Positions 1 through 7,532 of a stretch of DNA of 64,000 nt are shown here, piece by piece (the first letter of the stretch is position 1; each line of letters starts with the position of its first letter). Below the pieces are notes generated by a model. The model did no database searches. It was given only the letters and a program-made list of their open reading frames with translations, and was not told the DNA's origin. The stretch comes from Clostridia bacterium (GTDB lineage: Bacteria > Bacillota > Clostridia > Christensenellales > UBA1242): NCBI GenBank assembly GCA_900768545.1, contig CAAGDD010000004.1, positions 186,001 to 250,000 on the forward strand, read 5' to 3'. The position numbers and the translations under genes were made by a program.

Positions 1-2
1 AT

Positions 3-2288
3 TGCACTGCGTCAAAAATTTTGGCGGAATATGGTGCAACCGAAAATTCGCTCTTCGAACTTTTTGAAGAGTCAACAAACGGAGTTTCGCTTTTTGGTAG
101 CGTCGAACTTACTCCAAGAAGCAAAGAGCTCTTTCAAATTGCCCAACAAATAGCAATGGATATGGGGCATTCGTTTATCGGCACAGAACATTTGCTTTTG
201 GCAATTTTGTCTAGCAGAAGTTGTTATGCGACCAAAATTTTGGAAAATTATTTTGGCGTAAATATCGACGAACTCAAATCAAAAGTTGTCGCTTCGCTTC
301 AAGTCAAAGACACAAATACAAAGTCAAAGGATGACACACAAGCGGGCAGCAAACTTCCTGAAAAGTTGCTTGAAATGGGCAGTGATATCACTTTGAAGGC
401 GCGTCAACACAAACTTGACCCAGTCATCGGCCGTGAAGACGAAATTCAAAGAGTTATCGAAATTTTGTGCAGAAAGACCAAAAACAATCCTTGCCTTATT
501 GGTGAAGCCGGTGTTGGCAAAACTGCGGTTGTTGAAGGTTTGGCTCAAGCGATTGCGAGCGGTGATGTTCCTGAAGAAATTAAAAACAAGAGCATTTTTG
601 CACTCGAAATTGGCGGGCTTATGGCTGGCACAAAATATCGTGGTCAAATGGAAGAAAAACTCAAAGACACGATTGAAACAATTATTCAAGACGGAAATAT
701 CATCGTATTTATCGATGAAATCCACACTTTGGCACAAGCGGGCAGCGACAACGGCGAAACTAGCCCTGCCGATATGCTCAAACCTTATTTGGCAAGGGGT
801 GAACTTCAAACTATTGGCGCTACAACCACTGACGAATATCGAAAATATATCGAAAAAGACAAGGCTTTAGAGCGTCGTTTCCAACCTGTTATGGTAAATC
901 CTCCATCGGTCGAACAAACCATTCAAATTTTGAAAGGTTTGAGAGATACTTATGAAGCCTTCCACAAAATTAAAATTACTGACGAAGCAATCGAAGCGGC
1001 AGCAAATCTTTCTGATCGATACATCACCGACAGAAGTTTGCCAGACAAGGCGATTGACCTTATCGATGAAGCGTGCTCAAAAGCGAAAGTTACTTTCACA
1101 CTCAAACCACAAAAAGTGAGAGATTTGGAAGAAAAAATCAAGTCGCTTTCAGCAAGCCGTGACGAAGCATCTTTGCAAAGAAATTATGAAAAAGCTGCAA
1201 AACTTCAATCTGAAATTATCAATTTTGAAAATCAATTAAACGACCAAAATGCGTCAATTATAAAGAAAAATAGCAGCGGACAGATTGGCGAAAACGAAAT
1301 TGCCGAAGTTGTTTCAAAATGGACGGGCATTCCTGTAACAAAACTCACCGAAGGCGAAAAAGAGAAACTTATTCACCTTGAAGAGATTTTGCACAAGAGA
1401 GTTGTCGGTCAAGACGAAGCAATCAACGCTGTTTCAAAGGCAATTCGTCGTGCGAGAGTGGGCTTGCAAGATAGCAAACGCCCAATCGGCTCGTTCTTGT
1501 TTATGGGGCCTACCGGTGTCGGCAAGACTGAACTTTCAAAAGCGATTGCCGAAGCGTTGTTTGACGATGAAAACAACATTATTCGTATCGATATGAGCGA
1601 ATATATGGAAAGTCATACAGTGTCAAAATTGATTGGAGCACCTCCAGGATATGTAGGTTTTGACGAGGGTGGTCAACTTACCGAACAAGTAAGAAGAAAA
1701 CCTTATTCTGTCGTTTTGTTTGATGAAATCGAAAAGGCTCACCCAGAAGTTTTGAACGCTTTGCTTCAAATTTTGGACGATGGCCGTTTGACAGACGGAA
1801 AGGGCAGAACGGTAAGTTTCAAAAACACCATTATTATTATGACGTCAAACATCGGGGCAAATGAAATTCGTCAACACAAACAACTTGGCTTTACAAACCA
1901 AGTCGAAGAAAATATCAGCGACCGCGACATTTATATGGAAGCGTTGAAGAAGAAATTTAAGCCAGAACTTATCAATCGTATCGATGTTATTTGCATCTTT
2001 GAAAGTTTGTCGAAAGAAAACCTTGTAAAGATCGCAGACATTATGATCAAAGGCATCAACAAACGACTCGCCGCAAAAGGTTTGAGCCTTAAAGTTGACA
2101 AATCGGCCATTGATTTTGTTGTGGCGAAGGGCTCAAATGTAATTTATGGAGCAAGACCTTTGAAGAGATTTATCGAACAAGAAATTGAAGATCGTATAGC
2201 TGAAAAAATCTTGCTTGGACAACTTCCAGAACACGGAACAATCGAAGTTTCGCTTGACGGCGACAAACTTGAATTTAAATCTGTGTAA
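3..2288 (+). CDS. clpC: ClpC-type Clp protease ATPase, 5' end outside the window
   Basis: This is an AAA+ unfoldase that should feed substrates to ClpP in the cytoplasm. The reading frame is open back to the window edge, so the true start and the first Clp_N repeat lie upstream; the second Clp_N repeat (TPRSKELF...GHSFIGTEHLLLAIL) is present. The first AAA domain has Walker A GEAGVGKTA (near nt 501) and Walker B VFIDEIH. A UVR-like coiled linker follows (near nt 1145-1250), typical of ClpC rather than ClpB or ClpA. The second AAA domain has GPTGVGKTE (near nt 1508) and VVLFDEIEKAH. An LGF tripeptide near nt 1891 fits the ClpP-docking loop. In Bacillota clpC usually follows ctsR-mcsA-mcsB, which would be off-window. 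Confidence 0.95.
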   Translation, partial: CTASKILAEYGATENSLFELFEESTNGVSLFGSVELTPRSKELFQIAQQIAMDMGHSFIGTEHLLLAILSSRSCYATKILENYFGVNIDELKSKVVASLQVKDTNTKSKDDTQAGSKLPEKLLEMGSDITLKARQHKLDPVIGREDEIQRVIEILCRKTKNNPCLIGEAGVGKTAVVEGLAQAIASGDVPEEIKNKSIFALEIGGLMAGTKYRGQMEEKLKDTIETIIQDGNIIVFIDEIHTLAQAGSDNGETSPADMLKPYLARGELQTIGATTTDEYRKYIEKDKALERRFQPVMVNPPSVEQTIQILKGLRDTYEAFHKIKITDEAIEAAANLSDRYITDRSLPDKAIDLIDEACSKAKVTFTLKPQKVRDLEEKIKSLSASRDEASLQRNYEKAAKLQSEIINFENQLNDQNASIIKKNSSGQIGENEIAEVVSKWTGIPVTKLTEGEKEKLIHLEEILHKRVVGQDEAINAVSKAIRRARVGLQDSKRPIGSFLFMGPTGVGKTELSKAIAEALFDDENNIIRIDMSEYMESHTVSKLIGAPPGYVGFDEGGQLTEQVRRKPYSVVLFDEIEKAHPEVLNALLQILDDGRLTDGKGRTVSFKNTIIIMTSNIGANEIRQHKQLGFTNQVEENISDRDIYMEALKKKFKPELINRIDVICIFESLSKENLVKIADIMIKGINKRLAAKGLSLKVDKSAIDFVVAKGSNVIYGARPLKRFIEQEIEDRIAEKILLGQLPEHGTIEVSLDGDKLEFKSV

Positions 2289-2303
2289 AGTGTTAAAAAC
2301 GCT

Positions 2304-2331
2304 TTGAGATTTGCTAAAAATTTGCTACAAT
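2304..2331 (+). promoter_or_regulatory. Promoter of hpf
   Basis: TTGAGA (2304-2309) and TACAAT (2326-2331) are separated by 16 bp, with a TGC just before the -10 box (extended -10). It lies in the 64-bp gap after clpC, so hpf has its own promoter. Confidence 0.6.
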
Positions 2332-2352
2332 AATTATGTATCGGAGGGAATT

Positions 2353-2880
2353 ATGCAAATTAAATTTATCGAAAAAAACTACAAAATTGCCAAACGTTTT
2401 AAAGATGTTATGACAGAAAAACTCGAAAAACTTGACAGATATTTTGGTGATGACGCTTCTGTTAGAGTTGTGTGCAGCGAACAAAACAACACTCACAAAC
2501 TTGAAGTTACAGTCACAAACAAAGGTTTGTTGTATCGTTCTGAAGTTTCTGGCGACAATATGTATGACAATATCGACCTTGCTTTGCCAAAACTTGAAAA
2601 GCAAATCGTTAGAAACAAAGAGAAACTTCACGACAGCAAAAGAAAAGCTGGCAAAAACCTCGGTTTTGAATTTTTGACTGAAGAACCAGAACTTGAATTG
2701 CCAGAAATTTTCAAGAGAAAAACTTTTGATCTCGAACCTACCACTTTGGACGATGCAAGAGATGCTATCGAAAGACTTGGTCACGCTTTTTATGTGTTCT
2801 TGAACGCTGAAAGCGGGAAAGTCAATGTTCTTTACAAGAGAAACGACGGAAAATTTGGTCTTATCGAAGTAAATTATTAA
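2353..2880 (+). CDS. hpf: Long-form ribosome hibernation promoting factor
   Basis: The 175-residue protein binds the small ribosomal subunit and dimerises 70S ribosomes into inactive 100S particles in stationary phase. The N-terminal half (about residues 1-100) is the RaiA/YfiA-type domain. The C-terminal 55 residues (ELPEIFKRKTF...GHAFYVFLNAESGKVNVLYKRNDGKFGLIEV) are the dimerisation domain that marks the long form found in most Bacillota. The ATG at 2353 follows a strong GGAGGGA Shine-Dalgarno; the longer open frame upstream overlaps the promoter and is not used. A Rho-independent terminator follows directly. Confidence 0.95.
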   Translation: MQIKFIEKNYKIAKRFKDVMTEKLEKLDRYFGDDASVRVVCSEQNNTHKLEVTVTNKGLLYRSEVSGDNMYDNIDLALPKLEKQIVRNKEKLHDSKRKAGKNLGFEFLTEEPELELPEIFKRKTFDLEPTTLDDARDAIERLGHAFYVFLNAESGKVNVLYKRNDGKFGLIEVNY

Positions 2881-2893
2881 GATTTTTAAAAAG

Positions 2894-2918
2894 CAAGAGC
2901 TTCGGCTCTTGTTTTTTT
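2894..2918 (+). terminator. Rho-independent terminator after hpf
   Basis: CAAGAGC, a TTCG tetraloop and GCTCTTG form a 7-bp stem followed by seven T residues. Confidence 0.95.
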
Positions 2919-2981
2919 ATTTTAAGCCTGTTTTTGTGGTGTTTTTGAATAAAAATGACCAAATAGCAGAAAAATATATCT

Positions 2982-3512
2982 ATGAAAAAGAGTTTAAAAT
3001 GTTTAACCTTGCTATTTTTGTGTCTTTGCTGCTGCGTGTCACTTTTCGGCTGTGAAAAAGAGCCAGAACTCAATGTTGCGCATATCAGTGAAATTACTTC
3101 GCCACAAAGCACGACTTATGCGATAAAAGTTACACTTGACAAAGACGATAGAGTCAAAGATAAATATGCAGATTTGCAAATTCTTTCATCTGTCGAAGGA
3201 CAAGTTTTGAAATTTTGGGAAGAAAATGAGGCGGAGTTTTCGATTTGTTTGCAGAAAAAAGATTATTGGTATAATTTGACTTATTTGATTGACAAGGCGA
3301 ATGGAACAGGTGTCGAAGGTGGTTACAAAAAATATGACGATTTTGGAAGCCGCGTGTTTAGTTTTACTTCACCAAACGATGTTAAACTGACTTTTAGAGT
3401 TGTGGCTGGACAAACAAAGAAAAACACTGACAGCGGCGAAGAAATTTTGGTTTTGAGCGAAGAAATTTCAAAAGAAGTGACTGTAAATATGAAAAAATTT
3501 CAAAAAAATTAA
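2982..3512 (+). CDS. Putative lipoprotein of unknown function
   Basis: The 176-residue protein begins with a charged, cysteine-rich hydrophobic signal peptide ending in a lipobox (SLFGC, Cys at about residue 24), so it is probably lipid-anchored on the outer face of the membrane. The mature part has no motif I recognise; its even mix of hydrophobic and charged residues suggests a beta-rich domain. There is no clear Shine-Dalgarno before the ATG; the upstream bases (AAAAATATATCT then ATG) resemble those of the leaderless PAP2 gene at 27467, but the -10 match is weak. It is flanked by terminators on both sides and is a single-gene unit. Confidence 0.8.
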   Translation: MKKSLKCLTLLFLCLCCCVSLFGCEKEPELNVAHISEITSPQSTTYAIKVTLDKDDRVKDKYADLQILSSVEGQVLKFWEENEAEFSICLQKKDYWYNLTYLIDKANGTGVEGGYKKYDDFGSRVFSFTSPNDVKLTFRVVAGQTKKNTDSGEEILVLSEEISKEVTVNMKKFQKN

Positions 3513-3521
3513 ATTAAATTG

Positions 3522-3553
3522 AAAGCAAATGTCAAAATTTGCTTTTATTTTTT
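3522..3553 (+). terminator. Terminator after the lipoprotein gene
   Basis: AAAGCAAAT (3522-3530) pairs with ATTTGCTTT (3537-3545), followed by a T-rich tract. Confidence 0.8.
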
Positions 3554-3602
3554 TCGTGGATATATTATACTATAACTGAAATTTTATTTGGGGGCTTGAC
3601 TT

Positions 3603-4244
3603 ATGTTGTCAATAAAAAATCTAAACAAAAAATTTACAAAAGAGTTTTATGCGCTTGAAGATGTAAATCTTGATGTTGAAGCGGGTGAGAGTGTTGCACT
3701 TGTTGGTGAACAAAACAGCGGAAAGACCACTCTTTTGAGAGTTATTGCAAAACTTGAAGACTTTGATAGTGGTGAAATTTATATAAACAAAATTCCTATC
3801 AAAAAGATTGATTTTAAGACCGATTTGAGCGTGGGATATTTGCCTTATTATCCAAGTTTTTTAAACAACAAAACTGTTTATGAAAATTTTAAATATTTCT
3901 TAAACAAGCGTGGTGTAAAGCCTGCCGAAGCGGAAAAATTGATCAACAATGCTATTATTGAATATTCGATTGAAAAGATCCGCGACGTAAAAATCAAAAA
4001 CATTCGCAAAGAAGACAAATATATTTTGTCACTTATTCGTTTGTCGTTTAGGCATCTCGATTTGCTCTTGGTTGACAACATTTTTGACGAAATTTCGGAC
4101 GTCTATTGCGAAGCAATCATTAGTTTTATCAAAAAACTTAAAACAAATGACACAACTTTGGTGTTGGCTTGCACAAGACCTGAAATTGCTGAAAAACTTT
4201 GCAAACGCTCGATTTATTTCGAACACGGAAAGGTTGTTGGATAA
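3603..4244 (+). CDS. Degenerate ABC-type ATP-binding protein
   Basis: The 213-residue protein has the ABC ATPase fold but looks impaired. Walker A is intact (GEQNSGKTT, residues 35-43). The LSGGQ signature is not recognisable where expected (residues 131-142, KNIRKEDKYIL). In Walker B (LLLVDNIFDE, residues 154-163) the catalytic glutamate is replaced by asparagine (N159). No permease is adjacent. ATP binding without efficient hydrolysis is inferred, so it may be a regulatory or scaffold subunit. The start is set by a GGGGG Shine-Dalgarno nine bases before the ATG. It ends at a terminator followed by a GC-rich element. Family assignment is firm; substrate and role are unknown. Confidence 0.85.
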   Translation: MLSIKNLNKKFTKEFYALEDVNLDVEAGESVALVGEQNSGKTTLLRVIAKLEDFDSGEIYINKIPIKKIDFKTDLSVGYLPYYPSFLNNKTVYENFKYFLNKRGVKPAEAEKLINNAIIEYSIEKIRDVKIKNIRKEDKYILSLIRLSFRHLDLLLVDNIFDEISDVYCEAIISFIKKLKTNDTTLVLACTRPEIAEKLCKRSIYFEHGKVVG

Positions 4245-4254
4245 TTTTGCTTTT

Positions 4255-4280
4255 AAACTGCATATCTGTGCAGTTTTTTT
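4255..4280 (+). terminator. Terminator after the ABC ATPase gene
   Basis: AAACTGCA (4255-4262) pairs with TGCAGTTT (4269-4276), followed by a run of T. A GC-rich element starts five bases downstream. Confidence 0.9.
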
Positions 4281-4284
4281 TGTT

Positions 4285-4412
4285 GGTGGCGGGGCGGGCG
4301 AAGAGCCCCAAAGGGGCGCGAAAAGCACGAGAAAAGATGAAGTCGTTTGACTTCATCTTTTTTCGCTTTTCATACGTGGCACGACTGCCGCCACTCCGCG
4401 TCTTCGCCAGCC
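4285..4412. repeat. GC-rich four-way-junction element, copy 1
   Basis: This intergenic block is far richer in G+C than its surroundings. Outer arms GGCGGGCGAAGA (4293-4304) and TCTTCGCCAGCC (4401-4412) match at 11 of 12 pairs. Inside are a left hairpin (GCCCC-AAA-GGGGC, 4305-4317), a central stem (GAAAAGATGAAGTC at 4331-4344 against GACTTCATCTTTTTTC at 4349-4364) and a right hairpin (GTGGC at 4376-4380 with GCCAC at 4390-4394). It lies between two convergent genes and ends a few bases from the stop codon of the minus-strand gene. Confidence 0.8.
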
Positions 4413-4415
4413 AGT

Positions 4416-4781
4416 TTATTTTTCATCGATTTCGTCGTCAATATCAACAATCTTTTCTTCTGTCTTTTTGCCACTTTGTTTGTTGTTTTTCAAAAGTGAT
4501 GACATCATTTGTGAAAGTTGATTTTGGTCAAAATTTTTGCCTGACATAAGAGAAGCAAGTGGATTGTCTTTCAACATTGATGAAAAAAGTTGTGAAAAAA
4601 GAAGGCTATACATTGGATTTTGCCCAGAAAACATATTTGAAAATGGCGAAAAGTTTGAAGAAGTTTGCTGATATGGCTGACTATTTTGTGAATTTTGCTG
4701 AAAATTTGGAACACTTTGAGTGTTTGCATCAAAATCCTTTGGATAGTAGTTTTCGCCAGTGTTAAAATCATTGTTTTGCAT
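4416..4781 (-). CDS. Q/N/S-rich low-complexity protein
   Basis: This predicts a 121-residue hydrophilic protein. Residues 1-50 are rich in Gln, Asn, Ser, Phe and Tyr (for example NFQQNSQNSQPYQQTSSNF). The middle carries Met/Leu/Ser-rich helices (MYSLLFSQLFSSMLKDNPLASLMSG) and the tail is acidic and lysine-rich (KIVDIDDEIDEK). No signal peptide or membrane segment is seen and I do not recognise a family. The ATG has no Shine-Dalgarno; a TATAAA box ends five bases before it, hinting at a leaderless mRNA, but the -35 is poor. It is divergent from the gene at 4858 and convergent with the ABC gene. It is probably real because the frame is long and the composition protein-like. Confidence 0.65.
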   Translation of the reverse strand: MQNNDFNTGENYYPKDFDANTQSVPNFQQNSQNSQPYQQTSSNFSPFSNMFSGQNPMYSLLFSQLFSSMLKDNPLASLMSGKNFDQNQLSQMMSSLLKNNKQSGKKTEEKIVDIDDEIDEK

Positions 4782-4857
4782 AGTTATTTATATGCTAAAA
4801 TCGTGCCAATAGTGAAAGTTTTGACCAAAAAGTCATATATTGATTTTAGAGGTGAAT

Positions 4858-5115
4858 ATGAGATTAAGCGAAATGAGAAAAACTTCAAAAGAAAAACCAA
4901 AATTTGAAAACAAAAAGATTGAAGAAGAATATGAAGATTTGAAAGATTGCTCTGCTGATGACTTGATGCAAAAACTTGCTGAAGAAGTAAAAAAGCAAAA
5001 GATGAACGGCGAATTTGACTATGAGGCACTCAAAAACTCAATCGAACAAATCAAAATTTACCTGCCATCTCAAACCTACGAAAATATGTTGAGGATAGTT
5101 GAAAGTTTAAAATGA
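4858..5115 (+). CDS. Small charged protein coupled to the subtilase
   Basis: The 85-residue, highly charged protein (MRLSEMRKTSKEKPKFENKK...) is predicted to be helical, with a C-terminal segment (EALKNSIEQIKIYLPSQTYENMLRIVESLK) that resembles a small helical bundle. I do not recognise a family. The ATG at 4858 follows AGAGGTGA; an earlier in-frame codon is ATT and is not used. Its stop overlaps the subtilase start (ATGA at 5112-5115), so the two genes should be translationally coupled. A role with the protease, as inhibitor, adaptor or folding partner, is only inferred from this coupling. Confidence 0.8.
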   Translation: MRLSEMRKTSKEKPKFENKKIEEEYEDLKDCSADDLMQKLAEEVKKQKMNGEFDYEALKNSIEQIKIYLPSQTYENMLRIVESLK

Positions 5116-6248
5116 CAAACAAAATCGATGAAAAATTGTTAAAACAAATCGAAATTTTAAGTTTTGAAAAGAAAGTTTCGTGCTTTGTTTATGGCAAAAA
5201 TTTTGACGCTACGAAGGCGATTTTAAAGAAAAATAACATACACATAAATCATGAATATTTATTCATAAATTCGCTCTTGTGCAAGATGTCAAGACGCGAG
5301 ATTTTTTCGCTGTCAAATCTATGTGAAGTTGATTATATTTTTTCTGTTGCGACTGCGACGTGTCTTATGTATGTCTCAAAAAAAATCTTAAAAACTGACA
5401 CTCTTCCACTGTTTGGAAAAGGTGTTGGGGTGGCGTTTATCGACACGGGGATTTCGCCACATGCTGATTTTTTGGTGGGTGACAATCGCATAAAATTTTT
5501 CAAAGACTTTGTTTCAAACAAACAAAATATGTATGACAACAATGGGCACGGCACTTTTGTGGCGGGCGTTTGTTCTGGCAGTGGCGCTTTGTCAAAATTT
5601 CGATTTTCGGGCGTTGCTCCCAAAAGTGATATTTTTGCACTCAAAGCGTTAAATGACAAAGGCGAAGCAAGTGCTAGCAAGATTTTGGACGCGATGGAAT
5701 GGGTGTTTGAAAATCACAAAGAACAAAATATCAAAGTGGTGTGTATGAGTTTTGGCAGTGAGCCGCTCGGGGCAAATGATCCAATTATGCTCGGCGCAGA
5801 AGCGTTGTGGAAAGACGGAGTGACTGTAGTCGCGGCGGCGGGGAATAGTGGCCCCGAATTTCAAACCATTAAAAGCCCGGGCATAAGCACAAAAATAATC
5901 ACGGTCGGTGGCATTGATGACAATCGTTATAACAAGTTTGAATTCAACAAAAAATTTTTTGAAATTGCAAATTTTTCTTCGCGTGGCCCAGCGTTTAGAA
6001 AAATAAAGCCTGATGTTGTTGCGCCGAGCGTTGATATCGTTTCGTGTGGCAACAAAAATTTTTACACAACATTGAGCGGAACGTCTGTCGCGACGCCAAT
6101 GATTGCGGGGCTTGTTTGTTTGATTTTAGAAAAATATCCAGACGCAAAACCGAATCAAATTAAACAATTTTTGTTGTCAAAAGGTCAGCCACTTGGCTTT
6201 GAAAAATTTATGGAAGGCTATGGACTTCCTGACATTTCTGACCTATGA
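5112..6248 (+). CDS. Subtilisin-family (S8) serine protease without a signal peptide
   Basis: The 378-residue protein is a subtilase with an intact triad: Asp in FIDTG, His in NGHGTFVAG and Ser in SGTSVATP. The oxyanion Asn lies in AAAGNSGP. The first 95 or so residues form a non-catalytic N-terminal region, perhaps a propeptide. No signal peptide or membrane segment is visible, so it is likely cytoplasmic, as in intracellular subtilisins or AprX-like enzymes. It overlaps the preceding 85-residue gene by 4 bp and converges on murG, whose stop codon overlaps its own end. Its terminator lies inside the murG coding region. Confidence 0.92.
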   Translation: MTNKIDEKLLKQIEILSFEKKVSCFVYGKNFDATKAILKKNNIHINHEYLFINSLLCKMSRREIFSLSNLCEVDYIFSVATATCLMYVSKKILKTDTLPLFGKGVGVAFIDTGISPHADFLVGDNRIKFFKDFVSNKQNMYDNNGHGTFVAGVCSGSGALSKFRFSGVAPKSDIFALKALNDKGEASASKILDAMEWVFENHKEQNIKVVCMSFGSEPLGANDPIMLGAEALWKDGVTVVAAAGNSGPEFQTIKSPGISTKIITVGGIDDNRYNKFEFNKKFFEIANFSSRGPAFRKIKPDVVAPSVDIVSCGNKNFYTTLSGTSVATPMIAGLVCLILEKYPDAKPNQIKQFLLSKGQPLGFEKFMEGYGLPDISDL

Positions 6249-7274
6249 ATTTTGTTTTAAAATTTTGCAAATTTCGAAAACTGCATTGTTTTTTGCAGTT
6301 TTTTTCATATTTTTTTTGATTTTTTCGCTATTTTTTGTTAAATTTTCAATTTTTGACATAAATTTATCAAATGAATAATCTTCTTCTTCAAGCATTTGTG
6401 CATAGCCAAGTTTGACAAAAAGTTTTGCATTTTCGATTTGGTCGCCGCGAGAACATTGCTTTGAAAGTGGAATCAAAAGCATAGGTTTTTCAAGACATAA
6501 AAGCTCGTTTATCACTCCACTGCCAGAGCGGGCGACTGCGATGTCGCAACTCGCATAAAGGTCTTCAATGTGGTCGGCATAAGCAAAATTTTTGTAGTTT
6601 TTGTGCTTGATTTCTTTAAAATTGTTTTTGCCAGTTATGTGCAAAACATTGTATTTTTGAGTGATTTTATCCAAATTTTCAAACACAACATCATTTAAAA
6701 ACTTTGCTCCCAAACTGCCACCAAGCACCAAAATAGTCGGTAAATTTTTGTCAAATCCAAAGTCGCGTTTTTTGCCTTGAAAAATCTCTTTTCTTATCGG
6801 CTGACCAGTGAAAACACACTTTTTGTTTTGATTTTTTGTCTGCTCAAAGGTCACGCACATCGTTTTGCAATAATGCAAGATGATTTTGTTTGCAAGACCA
6901 AAACTTAAATCGCTTTCGTGGCTGATTACATTTATGCCAAGTCTTTTGCCCGCGATTGCAACTGGAACTGCGACAAATCCACCTTTTGAAAATATAACAT
7001 TTGGCGAAATTTCTTTCAAAATTTGCTTTGTTTTTTTGATAGAATTGCAAAGTTTGAAGGGAATTAAAAGATTTTTGAAAGTAAATTTTCTTTCAAATTT
7101 GACAGTTGGAATCTCGTGATATTTTATGTTTGGATAATTTTTGAGCACGTCTTTTTCCATTCCGTTTCCGCCGATATAATGAAGCTCAAAATCTCCAAGT
7201 TCTTGCGCAACAGCCAATGCGGGATAAATATGCCCAGCCGTTCCGCCACCAGTCAAAACCAAAACTTTTTTCAT
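6243..7274 (-). CDS. murG: UDP-GlcNAc:lipid I N-acetylglucosaminyltransferase MurG
   Basis: This 343-residue enzyme adds GlcNAc to lipid I to give lipid II on the inner face of the membrane. The N-terminal glycine loop (LTGGGTAGHIYPALAVA) is the MurG/GT28 signature. Further hallmarks are SKGGFVAVPVAIAG, HESDLSFGLANK, LVLGGSLGA and ARSGSGVINELL. Length fits the family. The ATG follows TAGGAGT. It stands alone on the minus strand, away from other mur genes, and overlaps the convergent subtilase by 6 bp; its last 70 or so bases also carry the subtilase terminator on the other strand. Confidence 0.96.
   Translation of the reverse strand: MKKVLVLTGGGTAGHIYPALAVAQELGDFELHYIGGNGMEKDVLKNYPNIKYHEIPTVKFERKFTFKNLLIPFKLCNSIKKTKQILKEISPNVIFSKGGFVAVPVAIAGKRLGINVISHESDLSFGLANKIILHYCKTMCVTFEQTKNQNKKCVFTGQPIRKEIFQGKKRDFGFDKNLPTILVLGGSLGAKFLNDVVFENLDKITQKYNVLHITGKNNFKEIKHKNYKNFAYADHIEDLYASCDIAVARSGSGVINELLCLEKPMLLIPLSKQCSRGDQIENAKLFVKLGYAQMLEEEDYSFDKFMSKIENLTKNSEKIKKNMKKTAKNNAVFEICKILKQNS
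6277..6305 (+). terminator. Terminator for the subtilase inside murG
   Basis: AAAACTGCA (6277-6285) pairs with TGCAGTTTT (6294-6302) around an 8-nt loop, followed by T. It is downstream of the subtilase on the plus strand, but within the last codons of minus-strand murG. Confidence 0.8.
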
Positions 7275-7474
7275 AAAAAACTCCTACAAAAATTTTATCC
7301 AAGTCAAAACAAATCAAAACAGCGTTAAAACTGTTATTATACAAATTTTATGAAAAATACATTAAAAATATGATTTTTTTATGTTTTTTTGCAAAAATAA
7401 GTTATTTTTTTAATATTTTTTGCAAATTTTAATAAAAAATTTTTTTTTAAATCAAAAATTTTGTCGAAATTTGT

Positions 7475-7504
7475 TTGACAAGTTTTAGTTTTTTGTGGTA
7501 ATAT
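7475..7504 (+). promoter_or_regulatory. Promoter of the Ig-like protein gene
   Basis: A perfect TTGACA (7475-7480) is followed after 18 bp by TAATAT (7499-7504), with TGG before the -10 box. It lies in the 258-bp divergent gap between murG and the gene at 7533; the remainder of that gap is A/T tracts with nothing else recognisable. Confidence 0.75.
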
Positions 7505-7532
7505 CCTTGCGCTGTGTCTATAGGAGGCGCTT

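Noticed and set aside
4285..4412. Cloverleaf-like folds as tRNA genes
   Set aside because: The four GC-rich elements fold with four stems but have no T-loop or D-loop consensus, no anticodon arm of 5+7 bases and no fixed length, so they are not tRNAs.
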